The notes beneath the pieces were generated by a model. That model had not been told where the DNA came from and did no database searches. It saw only the letters and a list, made by a program, of their open reading frames with translations. DNA of 17,459 nt. Source: Candidatus Poribacteria bacterium (GTDB lineage Bacteria > Poribacteria > WGA-4E > WGA-3G). The stretch's first letter is position 1; the number at the start of each line of letters is the position of its first letter. A program made the position numbers and the translations under genes. Shown here in pieces: positions 7,637-15,788 of the stretch. The stretch is from assembly GCA_007571355.1 (NCBI GenBank), contig RKRO01000366.1:1-17459 (forward strand), read 5' to 3'.

Positions 7637-9082
7637 TTAAAATATCCCGACAATAGGTTCGCCTTTCACCAATTCACGGGGTTGATCTAAATGGTTGTAG
7701 ACGATTGTGTGCGGGTCAATACCAAGGGTATGATAGACCGTTGCGAGAATGTCGCGTGGATGCACTGGGTTTTCAAGCGGTGTTGAGCCTGTCGCATCCG
7801 ATTTCCCGTAAACTTGTCCCCCTCGGACACCTGCGCCTGCAATCAAGCCTGTATAGCAATAGGGCCAGTGGTCGCGTCCATCCGGTGCATTGCTGTTACC
7901 GGAGGTGCTAATCCCCATCCGTGGGGAACGTCCGAATTCACCGATCGCCAAGACAAGCGTCTCATCTAAGAGCCCGCGTTGATCCAAGTCTTCGAGGAGT
8001 GAGGAGACAGCACCGTCTAACTTCGGGCAGTGGAGGTTTTTCAGTGGACCGAAGTTAGTCGCGTGTGTATCCCACGCTGTTGTGTTCGGATCCCCGTTTG
8101 CAACAGAGGGCCAGTTTACCTGAACGAAACGGGTGCCTGCTTCCACCAAACGGCGAGCGAGAAGCGCGCTCTGTCCAAACGTGTGTCTACCGTACTTATC
8201 TCGCATCTCATCGGGCTCTTGTGATAAATCGAATGCATTCCGTGCCCGTTGCGACAAGATGAGGTTGTACGCCTTTTCATAATACTCGTTCAAGGCATAG
8301 GAGTCCGCCACCTTATCAATTTCGGGCATACCCGCGTTAATCGTCTCAAGGAGATTTTTCCGGCGTTTCAAGCGCACAGGGGGTACTTCTGGACGCAAGC
8401 TTAAGTCGTCAAGGTTAATCTCCTGATTCGGGTCCTGGAAGAGGAAGTACGGATCGTAGGCTCTACCCAAGAAACCAGCGTTTCCGCCTTTGCCGATGAT
8501 GTTACTCTCTTGCATCGGACGTGGGAGTTGAACAGCAGCGAGCATCGGTTCATCTGGCGGTCTGTAGTTGGCGATATGCGCTGCGGCATTTGGATGATCA
8601 GCCGGTGAAGGCGGATCCAGCTGCCCTGAGGGTGCGACCTTGTCCGGTGTTTCACCGGTAACCATCTGATACATCGCGGCGGTATGGTTGAAAAGCCCTG
8701 CCGGCGTATAACTGACGGAACGGATCAAGCAGGCTTTGTCCATCTGCTGTGCCAAACGCGGCATGGTTTCGGAGAGTTGAATGCCTGGTACATTGGTCGG
8801 AATCGGTTTGAATTCACCCCGAATGTTTGAAGGTGCATCGGGTTTTGGATCCCAGATGTCGAGATGGCTAGGACCGCCTTGTAAAAAGAGAAGGATGACC
8901 GAGTTGGCTTTCCCCCATCCGTTAATCGGTTTCGCGGGGTCAACTGCCGTATTTGCGTTCGCTTGGAGTGACAATACCTGTGGCAGACTAATGCCGAGCA
9001 TCGCCGCACCACCGACACGTAGAAATTCACGACGTGAGAACCCGTCACATAAGCGTCCGGGTAATTGTGGTAACGATAACAT
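7637..9082 (-). CDS. DUF1501 family protein, Tat-exported
   Basis: A 481-residue member of the DUF1501 family (alkaline-phosphatase/sulfatase-like fold), common in Planctomycetes, Verrucomicrobia and Poribacteria. The N-terminus has a twin-arginine export signal, SRREFLRVGG (16-25), then a hydrophobic stretch ending near ANA, so a folded, possibly metal-containing enzyme is predicted to cross the membrane. Typical DUF1501 segments are visible: FLQGGPSHLDIWDPKP, a TRFVQVNW segment, WDTHATNF, and GEFGRSPR followed by GRDHWPYCYTGLIAGAGVRGG. The start is supported by a strong GGAGG Shine-Dalgarno 9 nt upstream. The gene pairs with the DUF1549/DUF1553 gene just upstream, the usual arrangement; the biochemical substrate is not established. 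It is separated from its neighbours by repeat elements on both sides. Confidence 0.93.
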   Translation of the reverse strand: MLSLPQLPGRLCDGFSRREFLRVGGAAMLGISLPQVLSLQANANTAVDPAKPINGWGKANSVILLFLQGGPSHLDIWDPKPDAPSNIRGEFKPIPTNVPGIQLSETMPRLAQQMDKACLIRSVSYTPAGLFNHTAAMYQMVTGETPDKVAPSGQLDPPSPADHPNAAAHIANYRPPDEPMLAAVQLPRPMQESNIIGKGGNAGFLGRAYDPYFLFQDPNQEINLDDLSLRPEVPPVRLKRRKNLLETINAGMPEIDKVADSYALNEYYEKAYNLILSQRARNAFDLSQEPDEMRDKYGRHTFGQSALLARRLVEAGTRFVQVNWPSVANGDPNTTAWDTHATNFGPLKNLHCPKLDGAVSSLLEDLDQRGLLDETLVLAIGEFGRSPRMGISTSGNSNAPDGRDHWPYCYTGLIAGAGVRGGQVYGKSDATGSTPLENPVHPRDILATVYHTLGIDPHTIVYNHLDQPRELVKGEPIVGIF

Positions 9083-9119
9083 CTATTGTGTCCTCCGTTT
9101 TTTAGCGTTATAAGTTGCA

Positions 9120-9193
9120 AGTTATCGGTTATAAGTTAAAGAGGTTTGCTTGAGAAAGTTTCAAGGTTCCTCTGTAACTTATAACTCATAACC
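9120..9193. repeat. Imperfect intergenic palindrome, copy 2 of a small repeat family
   Basis: The arm at 9120-9144 (GTTATCGGTTATAAGTTA.. core) pairs with 9169-9193, 21 of 25 positions matching. A small nested hairpin, CTTGA..TCAAG, lies in the loop. It sits between the DUF1549/DUF1553 stop and the DUF1501 start. Blocks AAAGAG, GCTTGA, GGTTCCT and GTAACTT occur in the same order as in the element at 4847-4910, so the two are probably copies of one family. A TTATAAGTT direct repeat also flanks it at 9109-9117. Confidence 0.7.
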
Positions 9194-9195
9194 AT

Positions 9196-11697
9196 TTAAC
9201 GATTGAATAAAAAGGCGGGACTGTTGATTAGTGCCCACAGCAAATCTTGTACACCTTCTTCTCTGGACTCAGCCTTCGCGATGTGTTCAACCGCTACTGC
9301 ATATTCGTTCTTCTCAGGTAACCGAGAAAACGTTGCAAGATATAGTTCCTCAACGAGAACTCGGTCGTCTTGATTCGTTTTGATGAGTTTTGCGACACGT
9401 CCTTCTGGGTCAATGAGTGCCTCTGCAACCGTGGGGCCATTAATGAGATTCATTGCATGTGCAAGGCTAACCTCACTGGTACGTTCACATTCACACGATG
9501 TTTCGCGTTCGGGTCTGCCGAAGAGTTTCAAGAATCCGTCGTCTTTGACCTTGCTATCGGGTAATTGGGCTGCTCGGAAGTTTTTGGGCACCTCTTCAAA
9601 CCGTGGTCGGCTCCCTGTTGCGATCCCGATAGCATCTAACAACTGTTCAGCTGTTAAACGTCTGGCGACGGCGTGTGAGAAGTTAATGGTATCAGACGCA
9701 TTCCACTTATTCGTTTTGATGCTCTGTTGATACGTTCGTGAACGGGTGATCGTCTTCATGATATGCTTCATATCGAACCCACTGTCGACGAAATCTTTCG
9801 TCAACGCATCAAGCAGCTCGGGGTTACTCGGCGGATTGCTTGTTCGGATGTCGTCAACAGGTTCAATAATTCCGCGTCCCATGAAGTAACTCCAGATGCG
9901 GTTGACACCTGCGCGTGCGAACATTGGGTTATCTTTTGAAGTAAGCCATGTTGCGAGCACCTGTTGCTTATTACCGGTTTGTACCGGGACTTCCCCAAAC
10001 GGAACGGAGGGGTTAATCACGGCTAATGTTCGGGGGTGTTGCACCGGTTGAGGGGTATAACTTGCGTAGACGACTTCATCACCAGGGAGCTGCCCGGGTT
10101 TTACTTTAATATCAGCGAAAAATGCACCGAGCTCATAATACTGATTTTGTGTCCATTTCTCAAACGGATGATCGTGGCACTTGTTGCAAGAGAACCGGAC
10201 CCCTAAGAAGAGTTGCGTTGTGTTCTCCACAGCAGCCGTATATTCACGTGAAACACGGAAATAGTTTGCAGCGGGATTTGCATAGGTGCTTCCGCTTGCA
10301 GTGATTAGCTCCCGCACGAATTCGTCGTATGGACGATTTTGTGCAATAGCTTGATGGATCCATTGTCGGAAGAGCCAGACACCGCGCTCACCGAGGAACT
10401 TGCGATTGGACTGCAAGAGGTCTGCCCATTTATGCGTCCAGTGGTCAACAAACTCGGACGTTTCGATGAGTGCGTCAATCAGTTTCTCGCGTTTGGTTTT
10501 AGAATCCGTAGGATCAGTGAGGAAGCTGCGAGCCTGCTTAGGTGTTGGTGGTAAACCTGTGAGATCAAAATAGATACGCCGTACGAACTCTTCATCGGTA
10601 CAGAGCTCGGATGGCAGAATTTTCATCCGCTTGAGTTTATTGTGGACGTGCGTATCAATGTAGTTGTATTCAGGCGTTTGTACCCACTTGTACCCGCTTC
10701 TATCGCCCATAACGATGATGCCGTTGGTACTGTATGCGCCTTCATATCGGGTGAGGATAGCAGTTTCGCCGCGACGTTCTGCGGTTACCACACCGTCATC
10801 TGTGATTTTTGCAACTTCATTGACGCTGCTCGTAAATTTCGCCTCACGGGTGACATCTCGCGTCGTACCATCCGGATAGTGTGCAATTACGATAAGTTGC
10901 TGTTTCATCCCCGGCATAGCGAGTTCAGCGGAAGCTGGTATAACCTCTAACCTTTCGACCCGCTGCGTCGTTTCGACATCAGAGTTCGCGCCCTCTGTTA
11001 TCCATTGATGGATCAGTTCGTAATCGCGGGATTTGGGTACAATGACCTGTCCACCTTTGTGGGGGACTTCGGATGTCGGTTTGAGGAGCATCAGGCTCTG
11101 TTCAGGGAACGCTCGGTTGAAGCGTCTACCGGAGATATCCTTAATCAAGAGTTCATAATCAAAATCGGGATCATAGCCGCGAAGTGAAAGTTTAAAACCA
11201 TTTTTACCTTTTGCTGCCCCGTGGCATGTACCATTATTACATCCAGCATGGCTCAGGAGCGGCATAACATCCCGCACGAAACTGACAGGTCGTGCTTCAA
11301 TGCTATTGACGGTAATCGGTAATTCGGTGCTCACACCCTTGACAGTAACGACGATGTTCGTCGTACCGACGAATTCCGGAAAGATATAACCATCTTCATG
11401 CACCTTTACGGTGGCATTCGCAGGTGTCAACACAGCCCACGGTGTTACATCCACCCATGTACCATCTATCGTCTTCCCCGACACAAGGACGCGTCTGCCA
11501 TCACGGGCGTGCTCCAATGTCAGCGACTCGGGATGAACCCTCAACGCCGTTAGAGCGACACTTGCAAGCCACTCTTCCGCTGTCGGCACTTCGGCACTTG
11601 CAGGCCGCGCCATCTCACTTTGCACTGCTAACTGGAACGCGAAGCAGATGGAAAATGCAACAAGAAATGTAGTTACAAAGTTAAACCTGGGTTTCAT
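9196..11697 (-). CDS. DUF1549/DUF1553 protein with cytochrome-like motifs and BIG_2-like domains
   Basis: A large exported protein of the planctomycete-type PSD1 family. I prefer ATG 11697 because MKPRFNFVTTFLVAFSICF begins a normal signal peptide; the frame also opens at GTG 11745, which has AAAGGAGGT but only 3 nt spacing, so the start is uncertain (833 versus 849 residues). A BIG_2-like domain comes first, then a cytochrome-like segment with CNNGTCHG, a second BIG_2-like domain (PDGTTRDVT..GVVTAERRGET), and DUF1549 with RRIYFDLTGLPPTP and CNKCHDHPFEKW. The C-terminal DUF1553 contains GVNRIWSYFMGRG and SNPELLDAL. The gene is paired with the DUF1501 gene downstream. Covalent haem at the C-rich motifs is likely for CNKCH and less certain for CNNGTCH, which has unusual spacing. 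The substrate is unknown. Confidence 0.9.
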   Translation of the reverse strand: MKPRFNFVTTFLVAFSICFAFQLAVQSEMARPASAEVPTAEEWLASVALTALRVHPESLTLEHARDGRRVLVSGKTIDGTWVDVTPWAVLTPANATVKVHEDGYIFPEFVGTTNIVVTVKGVSTELPITVNSIEARPVSFVRDVMPLLSHAGCNNGTCHGAAKGKNGFKLSLRGYDPDFDYELLIKDISGRRFNRAFPEQSLMLLKPTSEVPHKGGQVIVPKSRDYELIHQWITEGANSDVETTQRVERLEVIPASAELAMPGMKQQLIVIAHYPDGTTRDVTREAKFTSSVNEVAKITDDGVVTAERRGETAILTRYEGAYSTNGIIVMGDRSGYKWVQTPEYNYIDTHVHNKLKRMKILPSELCTDEEFVRRIYFDLTGLPPTPKQARSFLTDPTDSKTKREKLIDALIETSEFVDHWTHKWADLLQSNRKFLGERGVWLFRQWIHQAIAQNRPYDEFVRELITASGSTYANPAANYFRVSREYTAAVENTTQLFLGVRFSCNKCHDHPFEKWTQNQYYELGAFFADIKVKPGQLPGDEVVYASYTPQPVQHPRTLAVINPSVPFGEVPVQTGNKQQVLATWLTSKDNPMFARAGVNRIWSYFMGRGIIEPVDDIRTSNPPSNPELLDALTKDFVDSGFDMKHIMKTITRSRTYQQSIKTNKWNASDTINFSHAVARRLTAEQLLDAIGIATGSRPRFEEVPKNFRAAQLPDSKVKDDGFLKLFGRPERETSCECERTSEVSLAHAMNLINGPTVAEALIDPEGRVAKLIKTNQDDRVLVEELYLATFSRLPEKNEYAVAVEHIAKAESREEGVQDLLWALINSPAFLFNR

Positions 11698-11902
11698 CAA
11701 AAATTCGGCGTAGGGACCTCCGACCATAACTGGCGGAGGAGACACCGACCTCCTTTAATTATTGGGTTTTGCTCCATTTCCGCTGGCATCGGAAGATGGG
11801 CTTCTCCCTAATCCATACGAAAGTTTGGACAATATCCATCATATAGAATTTTGCGATCAGGGTGTTTCATATTCTCTGTTTCTTTCACAGAACATTTTAT
11901 TT

Positions 11903-12757
11903 CTATTCCTGATCTTTCAAGTTTCCCCAGACTATCGGTAACTTATCACCGGCGGAAACATCCAAAAACTCGGATTCACTTGCCAACCAGTTGATAACGT
12001 TTTCTGTAAGTTTCTCTATTTGATCAATACTCTCGTTGTTCTTATGGAAATTTGGGAGCCGCCAGTTCATATTGAACACCTTACCGCCTCCAGCCTCCCA
12101 ATAACCAAACGCTGCAATCCTATCCGTGTAATTGGTACCGCCCTCCCAAGCATGTGCAAGGGTCGTAAAATTCTTCCAAATCGTATCAAAATAGTCACCA
12201 CTGACTGGATATCCGGTTGAGTTAACCTGAATCCAATCCTCGACTTGCGGTGTCTTTCCATCAACATTCTCAAGTCCCTCTACCAACCCGAGTTCCAGCG
12301 TCTCTTTGAGGACGATGATACCGACATTGCTTCCATCATTTTCAACGGGTCCAAATTGCCGTGGTTCCGCGTTTTCTAACCCCAACGGCGTCGCATATCG
12401 AATAGCAGCACCTGTCAGCAGCACTGCGCCGCCGCTTTCAGCATAATCTAAAAACGCATTTATTTCTGCGTCGGATAACCCGCCCGGATCGGCATCACCA
12501 TCATGCCACCAGACAACAGCGAACTGCTTGAACGTATTGCTCTTCAAGTCTGCCTTAGTGAGTTGTTTCGTTTTGAACGTTTTTTCAGCAAATTCTAATG
12601 CTGGCGCAGTAAAGTCACCTTTATCACCAAGATAGACGAAACCGACTTCTATAGCGGCGTTACCCATACTTATACCAAAACAGAGAAGAAATGTCAAACA
12701 AAATACCATTTGGCGAAACTTGTTAGCCAAATCTTGCAATTTAAAAGTCCGTTCCAT
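11903..12757 (-). CDS. Secreted class-I-glutamine-amidotransferase-fold (ThuA-like) protein
   Basis: A 284-residue predicted exported protein. The start is ATG 12757, with GGGAGG 8 nt upstream and a promoter whose -10 ends just before it. The longer frame to 12826 would start upstream of that promoter and overlap the methyltransferase gene, so it is rejected. The N-terminus (QMVFCLTFLLCFGISMGNAA) is a signal peptide. The body has an alternating alpha/beta pattern with FAVVWWHDGDADPGGLS, an ESGGAVLLTGAA turn and a C-terminal TENVINWLA helix, resembling the ThuA/GATase1-like fold. No Cys-His-Glu amidotransferase triad is visible, so it is probably a sugar-related or structural member. Family assignment is by pattern only and moderately sure. 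Confidence 0.65.
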   Translation of the reverse strand: MERTFKLQDLANKFRQMVFCLTFLLCFGISMGNAAIEVGFVYLGDKGDFTAPALEFAEKTFKTKQLTKADLKSNTFKQFAVVWWHDGDADPGGLSDAEINAFLDYAESGGAVLLTGAAIRYATPLGLENAEPRQFGPVENDGSNVGIIVLKETLELGLVEGLENVDGKTPQVEDWIQVNSTGYPVSGDYFDTIWKNFTTLAHAWEGGTNYTDRIAAFGYWEAGGGKVFNMNWRLPNFHKNNESIDQIEKLTENVINWLASESEFLDVSAGDKLPIVWGNLKDQE

Positions 12758-12782
12758 ACTCTTTCCCTCCCATTTTCTATAG

Positions 12783-12811
12783 ATAATATCATACAATACT
12801 GTTTTTATCAA
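12783..12811 (-). promoter_or_regulatory. Sigma70-like promoter for the ThuA-like gene
   Basis: On the - strand TTGATA (12806-12811) is followed, after exactly 17 nt, by TATTAT (12783-12788). Each hexamer matches consensus at five of six positions. The predicted transcript would begin near 12776, leaving a leader of about 19 nt that contains GGGAGG before ATG 12757. The -35 box overlaps the stop codon of the methyltransferase gene, so the amidotransferase-like gene is probably transcribed independently of it. Confidence 0.7.
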
Positions 12812-13587
12812 AGCATTTGATGGCATTCGTGGAGTCGTTGATTGGCGACTTTCACGAAGCCGGGTTGAATCTCGAATCCGATAAAGTCTCGTTGATGCCG
12901 CTTACAGACGACTGGACAGGTGCCTACCCCAGCAAAGGGATCTAAAACCAGATTCCCTGGCGATGAACTTGCCAACACGATTCGCTCGATTAATTTTTCT
13001 GGCTTCTGGATTGTGTTAAGTGCCTCTCTGCAGACCAACTCTTTTGATTTATAAGTGAGCTGCTTTATGTCTCCCCAGACGTTGCCCGGGTTTTTACCTT
13101 TTGCATTAAACTTGGTTTTTCCGAATTTACCATTTGTCACGGAGGGCACATTTTCACACCGAAGTCTATGCTCTAACTCAACAAGTTGCGAAACCCTGAT
13201 AGCATCCAAATTATAGCATTTTGGCTTTTTGCCTTTGATGAAATAGCAGATAATGTCGTAGTTGTTAGTGTAATTGATGCGTCCTTGCGCAAGCCGACTC
13301 GGTTGATACCATACAATCTTTGAACGAAGATTTAAAAATTTTCGATAATCTATAAAGTCGATACAATCCGGTTTGCCGAACAGATAGAGCGCGCCGCCGT
13401 CTTTCAATTTCGGCGCGAACTTTTCGATGAGGGCAAGATTAAATTCCTGAATTGAAGGTATTTGGTCCCACGGTTCATCTGTTACACCATAAGGGCCATC
13501 ACACACAATTAGATCTACCGAGGCATCTTGGACTTCATTCAACAGCGTGAACGTGTCGCCACAATGGATAGTGTTGCATTCAAGCAT
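12808..13587 (-). CDS. Solitary beta-class DNA methyltransferase (N6-adenine or N4-cytosine)
   Basis: A 259-residue enzyme predicted to transfer a methyl group from S-adenosylmethionine to an exocyclic amino group in DNA. Motif IV comes first (CDGPYG, residues 29-34, a DPPY variant with Gly at the second position). The target-recognition region follows, and the SAM-binding motif I is near the C-terminus (LDPFAGVGT, 215-223, with the acidic GFEIQ segment after it). This order defines the beta class (PF01555). No restriction endonuclease is adjacent, so it is an orphan methylase of regulatory, phage or mobile origin. Only a weak ribosome site (AAGGG, about 13 nt) precedes the ATG. The gene looks visibly more AT-rich than its flanks, consistent with horizontal acquisition. 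Confidence 0.9.
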   Translation of the reverse strand: MLECNTIHCGDTFTLLNEVQDASVDLIVCDGPYGVTDEPWDQIPSIQEFNLALIEKFAPKLKDGGALYLFGKPDCIDFIDYRKFLNLRSKIVWYQPSRLAQGRINYTNNYDIICYFIKGKKPKCYNLDAIRVSQLVELEHRLRCENVPSVTNGKFGKTKFNAKGKNPGNVWGDIKQLTYKSKELVCREALNTIQKPEKLIERIVLASSSPGNLVLDPFAGVGTCPVVCKRHQRDFIGFEIQPGFVKVANQRLHECHQML

Positions 13588-13639
13588 AATACAGTAAAAC
13601 CCTTGCGAAATTGCGAAATATAAAATAAAGGCAAGGATA

Positions 13640-14020
13640 TTATTGCGTCACTGCCGCAATCGCTATAGCAATCAAATCCATGATTCCATGTGATAATATC
13701 CTTCCTCGCTTCCAAAGAAACCGCCGGGTGTCAGTAGAAAGGCTGCGCAATTGGAGCGTATCAACTGCGGATAACTTTGTGAGTCCATTCGTGTCATCTG
13801 GTTCTAGCTTCACATGCCAAATGTTATCCGCGAAGTAATCTTTCCATTCCGTTATCGGGCAGATAATAGCAATAGGTAACATGCCTACTTCATCCGGGCT
13901 CACCACGACAACAGGACGCTCGTATTTGATTTCGTTACCAATGCTTCCATGAAGGTCCGCCTGCCAGATTTCTCCACGACTCACATAAACAGGTGTAACC
14001 TCATTATCTCTTACATTCAT
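13640..14020 (-). CDS. MazF/PemK-family endoribonuclease toxin
   Basis: About 126 residues from ATG 14020. The frame opens earlier at ATG 14071, which has AAGGG close upstream and would overlap the antitoxin by 35 bp, so the start is uncertain. MazF/PemK signatures are present: SRGEIWQADL, RPVVVVSPD, an IICPIT strand and the KLSAVDTLQLRSLSTD segment that leads to the C-terminal helix. Family members are sequence-specific mRNA endonucleases held inactive by the partner antitoxin. The antitoxin gene lies immediately upstream, the usual order. The conserved arginine of RGEIW is present. Whether the toxin is active is not shown by sequence alone. Confidence 0.88.
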   Translation of the reverse strand: MNVRDNEVTPVYVSRGEIWQADLHGSIGNEIKYERPVVVVSPDEVGMLPIAIICPITEWKDYFADNIWHVKLEPDDTNGLTKLSAVDTLQLRSLSTDTRRFLWKRGRILSHGIMDLIAIAIAAVTQ

Positions 14021-14036
14021 CAATGAAATTCCGAAT

Positions 14037-14273
14037 CTACAAGTCTGGGTGTTCGTCAGACATTTGTTCATAATGCCCTTGCATTTGTTTGGCTTGCTGC
14101 GCTAGGAATTGACGGCGCTCCTCCAAGGAGAGGCACATGAAAGCCGCTTGGGGCGACTGTTCATCTACTTCTCTGTTAATCAAATCAACTAACAAATGAT
14201 AGGCGATCGGTAACTTGGCTTTGGGGAGTTTCTTCACGAGTTGCTCTATCTGAGTATATGTGACTGTTTTCAT
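14037..14273 (-). CDS. Antitoxin-like partner of the MazF toxin
   Basis: 78 residues: an N-terminal helical part (QLVKKLPKAKLPIAYHLL) followed by LSLEERRQFLAQQAKQMQGHYEQ. The LAQQA.QM..HYEQ pattern recalls, from memory, small proteins encoded directly before MazF/PemK toxins in Cyanobacteria. It ends at HPDL, which seems shorter than the tail I expect of that group (commonly continuing ERQEW..GDF). A good ribosome site (AAGGAGA, about 5 nt spacing) overlaps the stop codon of the preceding sulfatase gene, so the pair is likely translated in step with it. No DNA-binding motif is obvious; the call rests on context and this pattern. Confidence 0.75.
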   Translation of the reverse strand: MKTVTYTQIEQLVKKLPKAKLPIAYHLLVDLINREVDEQSPQAAFMCLSLEERRQFLAQQAKQMQGHYEQMSDEHPDL

Positions 14274-14282
14274 TGCTTCTCC

Positions 14283-15767
14283 TTACATCGGTCCTACCCG
14301 TCGAGGGCCTATGTCCATAGCGAACATAGCCGCGTCAAAATTCCGCTTCAATAGATCCATCTTGATGGCCTGTTTATCGGGTACGTGCCAGAGATTGTCA
14401 AACTCGTCTGGGTCCTCGAGGAGGTCGTAGAATTCACCCTCCTCGTGTCCGTGGTAGACTGCCAATTTGTAACGTTTATCCCGATACATTGTTGCATAAG
14501 AGTGGTCGCGGCCATTGACAGCATCATAGTACTCACACCGAACGAAACCTCGGTGATGGTTTGGATCCGCTTCGCCTCGGAGGATAGGCAGTAGCGAGCG
14601 TCCGTGCATGCCTTCGGGCGGTGTTAATCCGGCTAATTCCAAAAGTGTCGGTGCTTTGTCTACGAGTTCAACGAGTGCGTCGCTTTTGAGACCGCTCACA
14701 AACTGATCCTGCCATACGAAAATCAATGGCACTCTGACCAAACCCTCATAAAAACGGCAGCCTTTCTGAATGAGTCCGTGATCGCCGAGCGTTTCGCCGT
14801 GGTCACTCGTGAAAATAATGACGGTATTTTCGCGTTGTCCTGTTTCCTCAAGCGTTTCAAGCATTCTACCCAACTGCTCATCAATGAGTTGGATCATCGC
14901 GTAATAAGCGGCTTTGAGCGTCTTGGCATCCCTTGCCCCGACTGGGTTTGTCCCTCGGCGTGATGTACTTGATGTCTGTCCGCTCGTAGTAACGAGCGCG
15001 GGACCCGGTAAGATCGGATTTCGGATGTCAAGCTCATCTGGTGTCCGGACTTTGGATTGAAAATCGACGGATTGTAGCCGGGTCTGCTGTGCAAGATCAC
15101 TGTCTCGGAAGAGTGGCTCAGGCATCTCCGCTGGGTTGAGTTGTTCTCTGTGTGTCTGCGGTGGATTAAACGGCGGATGCGGATCGTAAATATTGACGCT
15201 CGCGAGCCACGGGCCATCGCGTTTTTCACGGATGAACTCGATGGTCTTTTCCGCGCACCACGTCGTCTGATGTAATTCGGCTGGCACGCCTTCTGGGTTT
15301 CGATTTAACTCGCCTAAAATATAGCCTTTCGAGCGCACCCAATCTGCGTAATCGTGTCCGCATTCCCAGTCGTCTCTTGGTGCGTGGCTGTATTGCCAAT
15401 AGCGGTACCCGTCATCTGTGCGGGGTTCTATCCGACGGTAAGCACTTGCCAAGTGGAGTTTGCCAATCAAACCGCAATCATAGCCGATGTCAGCAAGGGT
15501 ACGCGTCACAAGCGGATACGCGTCTGGGAAAAAATCGTTTCCATTGCGATTTGCATGTGTTGCGTTCGGGTACATACCCGTGAGAAAACTCGCCCGACTC
15601 GGTGTACAGATAGGGCTTTGGCAGTAGGCATGTGTAAACGCGACCCCATCTGCTACGAGGCTGTCAATGTTCGGTGTTGACACGTATGGGTTACCCAACG
15701 CCCCGATTGTATCGTAACGCTGCTGATCTGTGCAAACCCAGAGTATATTAGGAACCGTGGCAGCCAT
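14283..15767 (-). CDS. Type I sulfatase (arylsulfatase superfamily)
   Basis: A 494-residue sulfatase. The formylglycine motif C-x-P-S-R is CTPSR at residues 54-58, and Cys54 would be converted to formylglycine by a sulfatase-modifying enzyme not seen here. The N-terminal metal-binding strand is NILWVCTDQQRYD and the second metal site is SDHGETLGDHG (321-331). All expected catalytic elements are present. The protein lacks an obvious signal peptide, so it is either cytoplasmic or exported by a route I cannot see. The substrate is probably a sulfated sugar or other sulfate ester, but cannot be read from the sequence. ATG 15767 is supported by GAAGAGG 7 nt upstream. It lies 21 bp after the selenoprotein gene, suggesting an operon. 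Confidence 0.95.
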   Translation of the reverse strand: MAATVPNILWVCTDQQRYDTIGALGNPYVSTPNIDSLVADGVAFTHAYCQSPICTPSRASFLTGMYPNATHANRNGNDFFPDAYPLVTRTLADIGYDCGLIGKLHLASAYRRIEPRTDDGYRYWQYSHAPRDDWECGHDYADWVRSKGYILGELNRNPEGVPAELHQTTWCAEKTIEFIREKRDGPWLASVNIYDPHPPFNPPQTHREQLNPAEMPEPLFRDSDLAQQTRLQSVDFQSKVRTPDELDIRNPILPGPALVTTSGQTSSTSRRGTNPVGARDAKTLKAAYYAMIQLIDEQLGRMLETLEETGQRENTVIIFTSDHGETLGDHGLIQKGCRFYEGLVRVPLIFVWQDQFVSGLKSDALVELVDKAPTLLELAGLTPPEGMHGRSLLPILRGEADPNHHRGFVRCEYYDAVNGRDHSYATMYRDKRYKLAVYHGHEEGEFYDLLEDPDEFDNLWHVPDKQAIKMDLLKRNFDAAMFAMDIGPRRVGPM

Positions 15768-15788
15768 CCGTTAGCCTCTTCACTTTTG

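Noticed and set aside
11875..11891. TCTGT-TTCTTTC-ACAGA hairpin after the ThuA-like gene as a terminator
   Set aside because: The stem is only 5 bp, and no T-tract follows in the direction of transcription.
12758..12826. N-terminal extension of the ThuA-like gene to 12826, overlapping the methyltransferase gene
   Set aside because: A good promoter and a GGGAGG site lie inside the extension, and the signal peptide sits normally only from ATG 12757.
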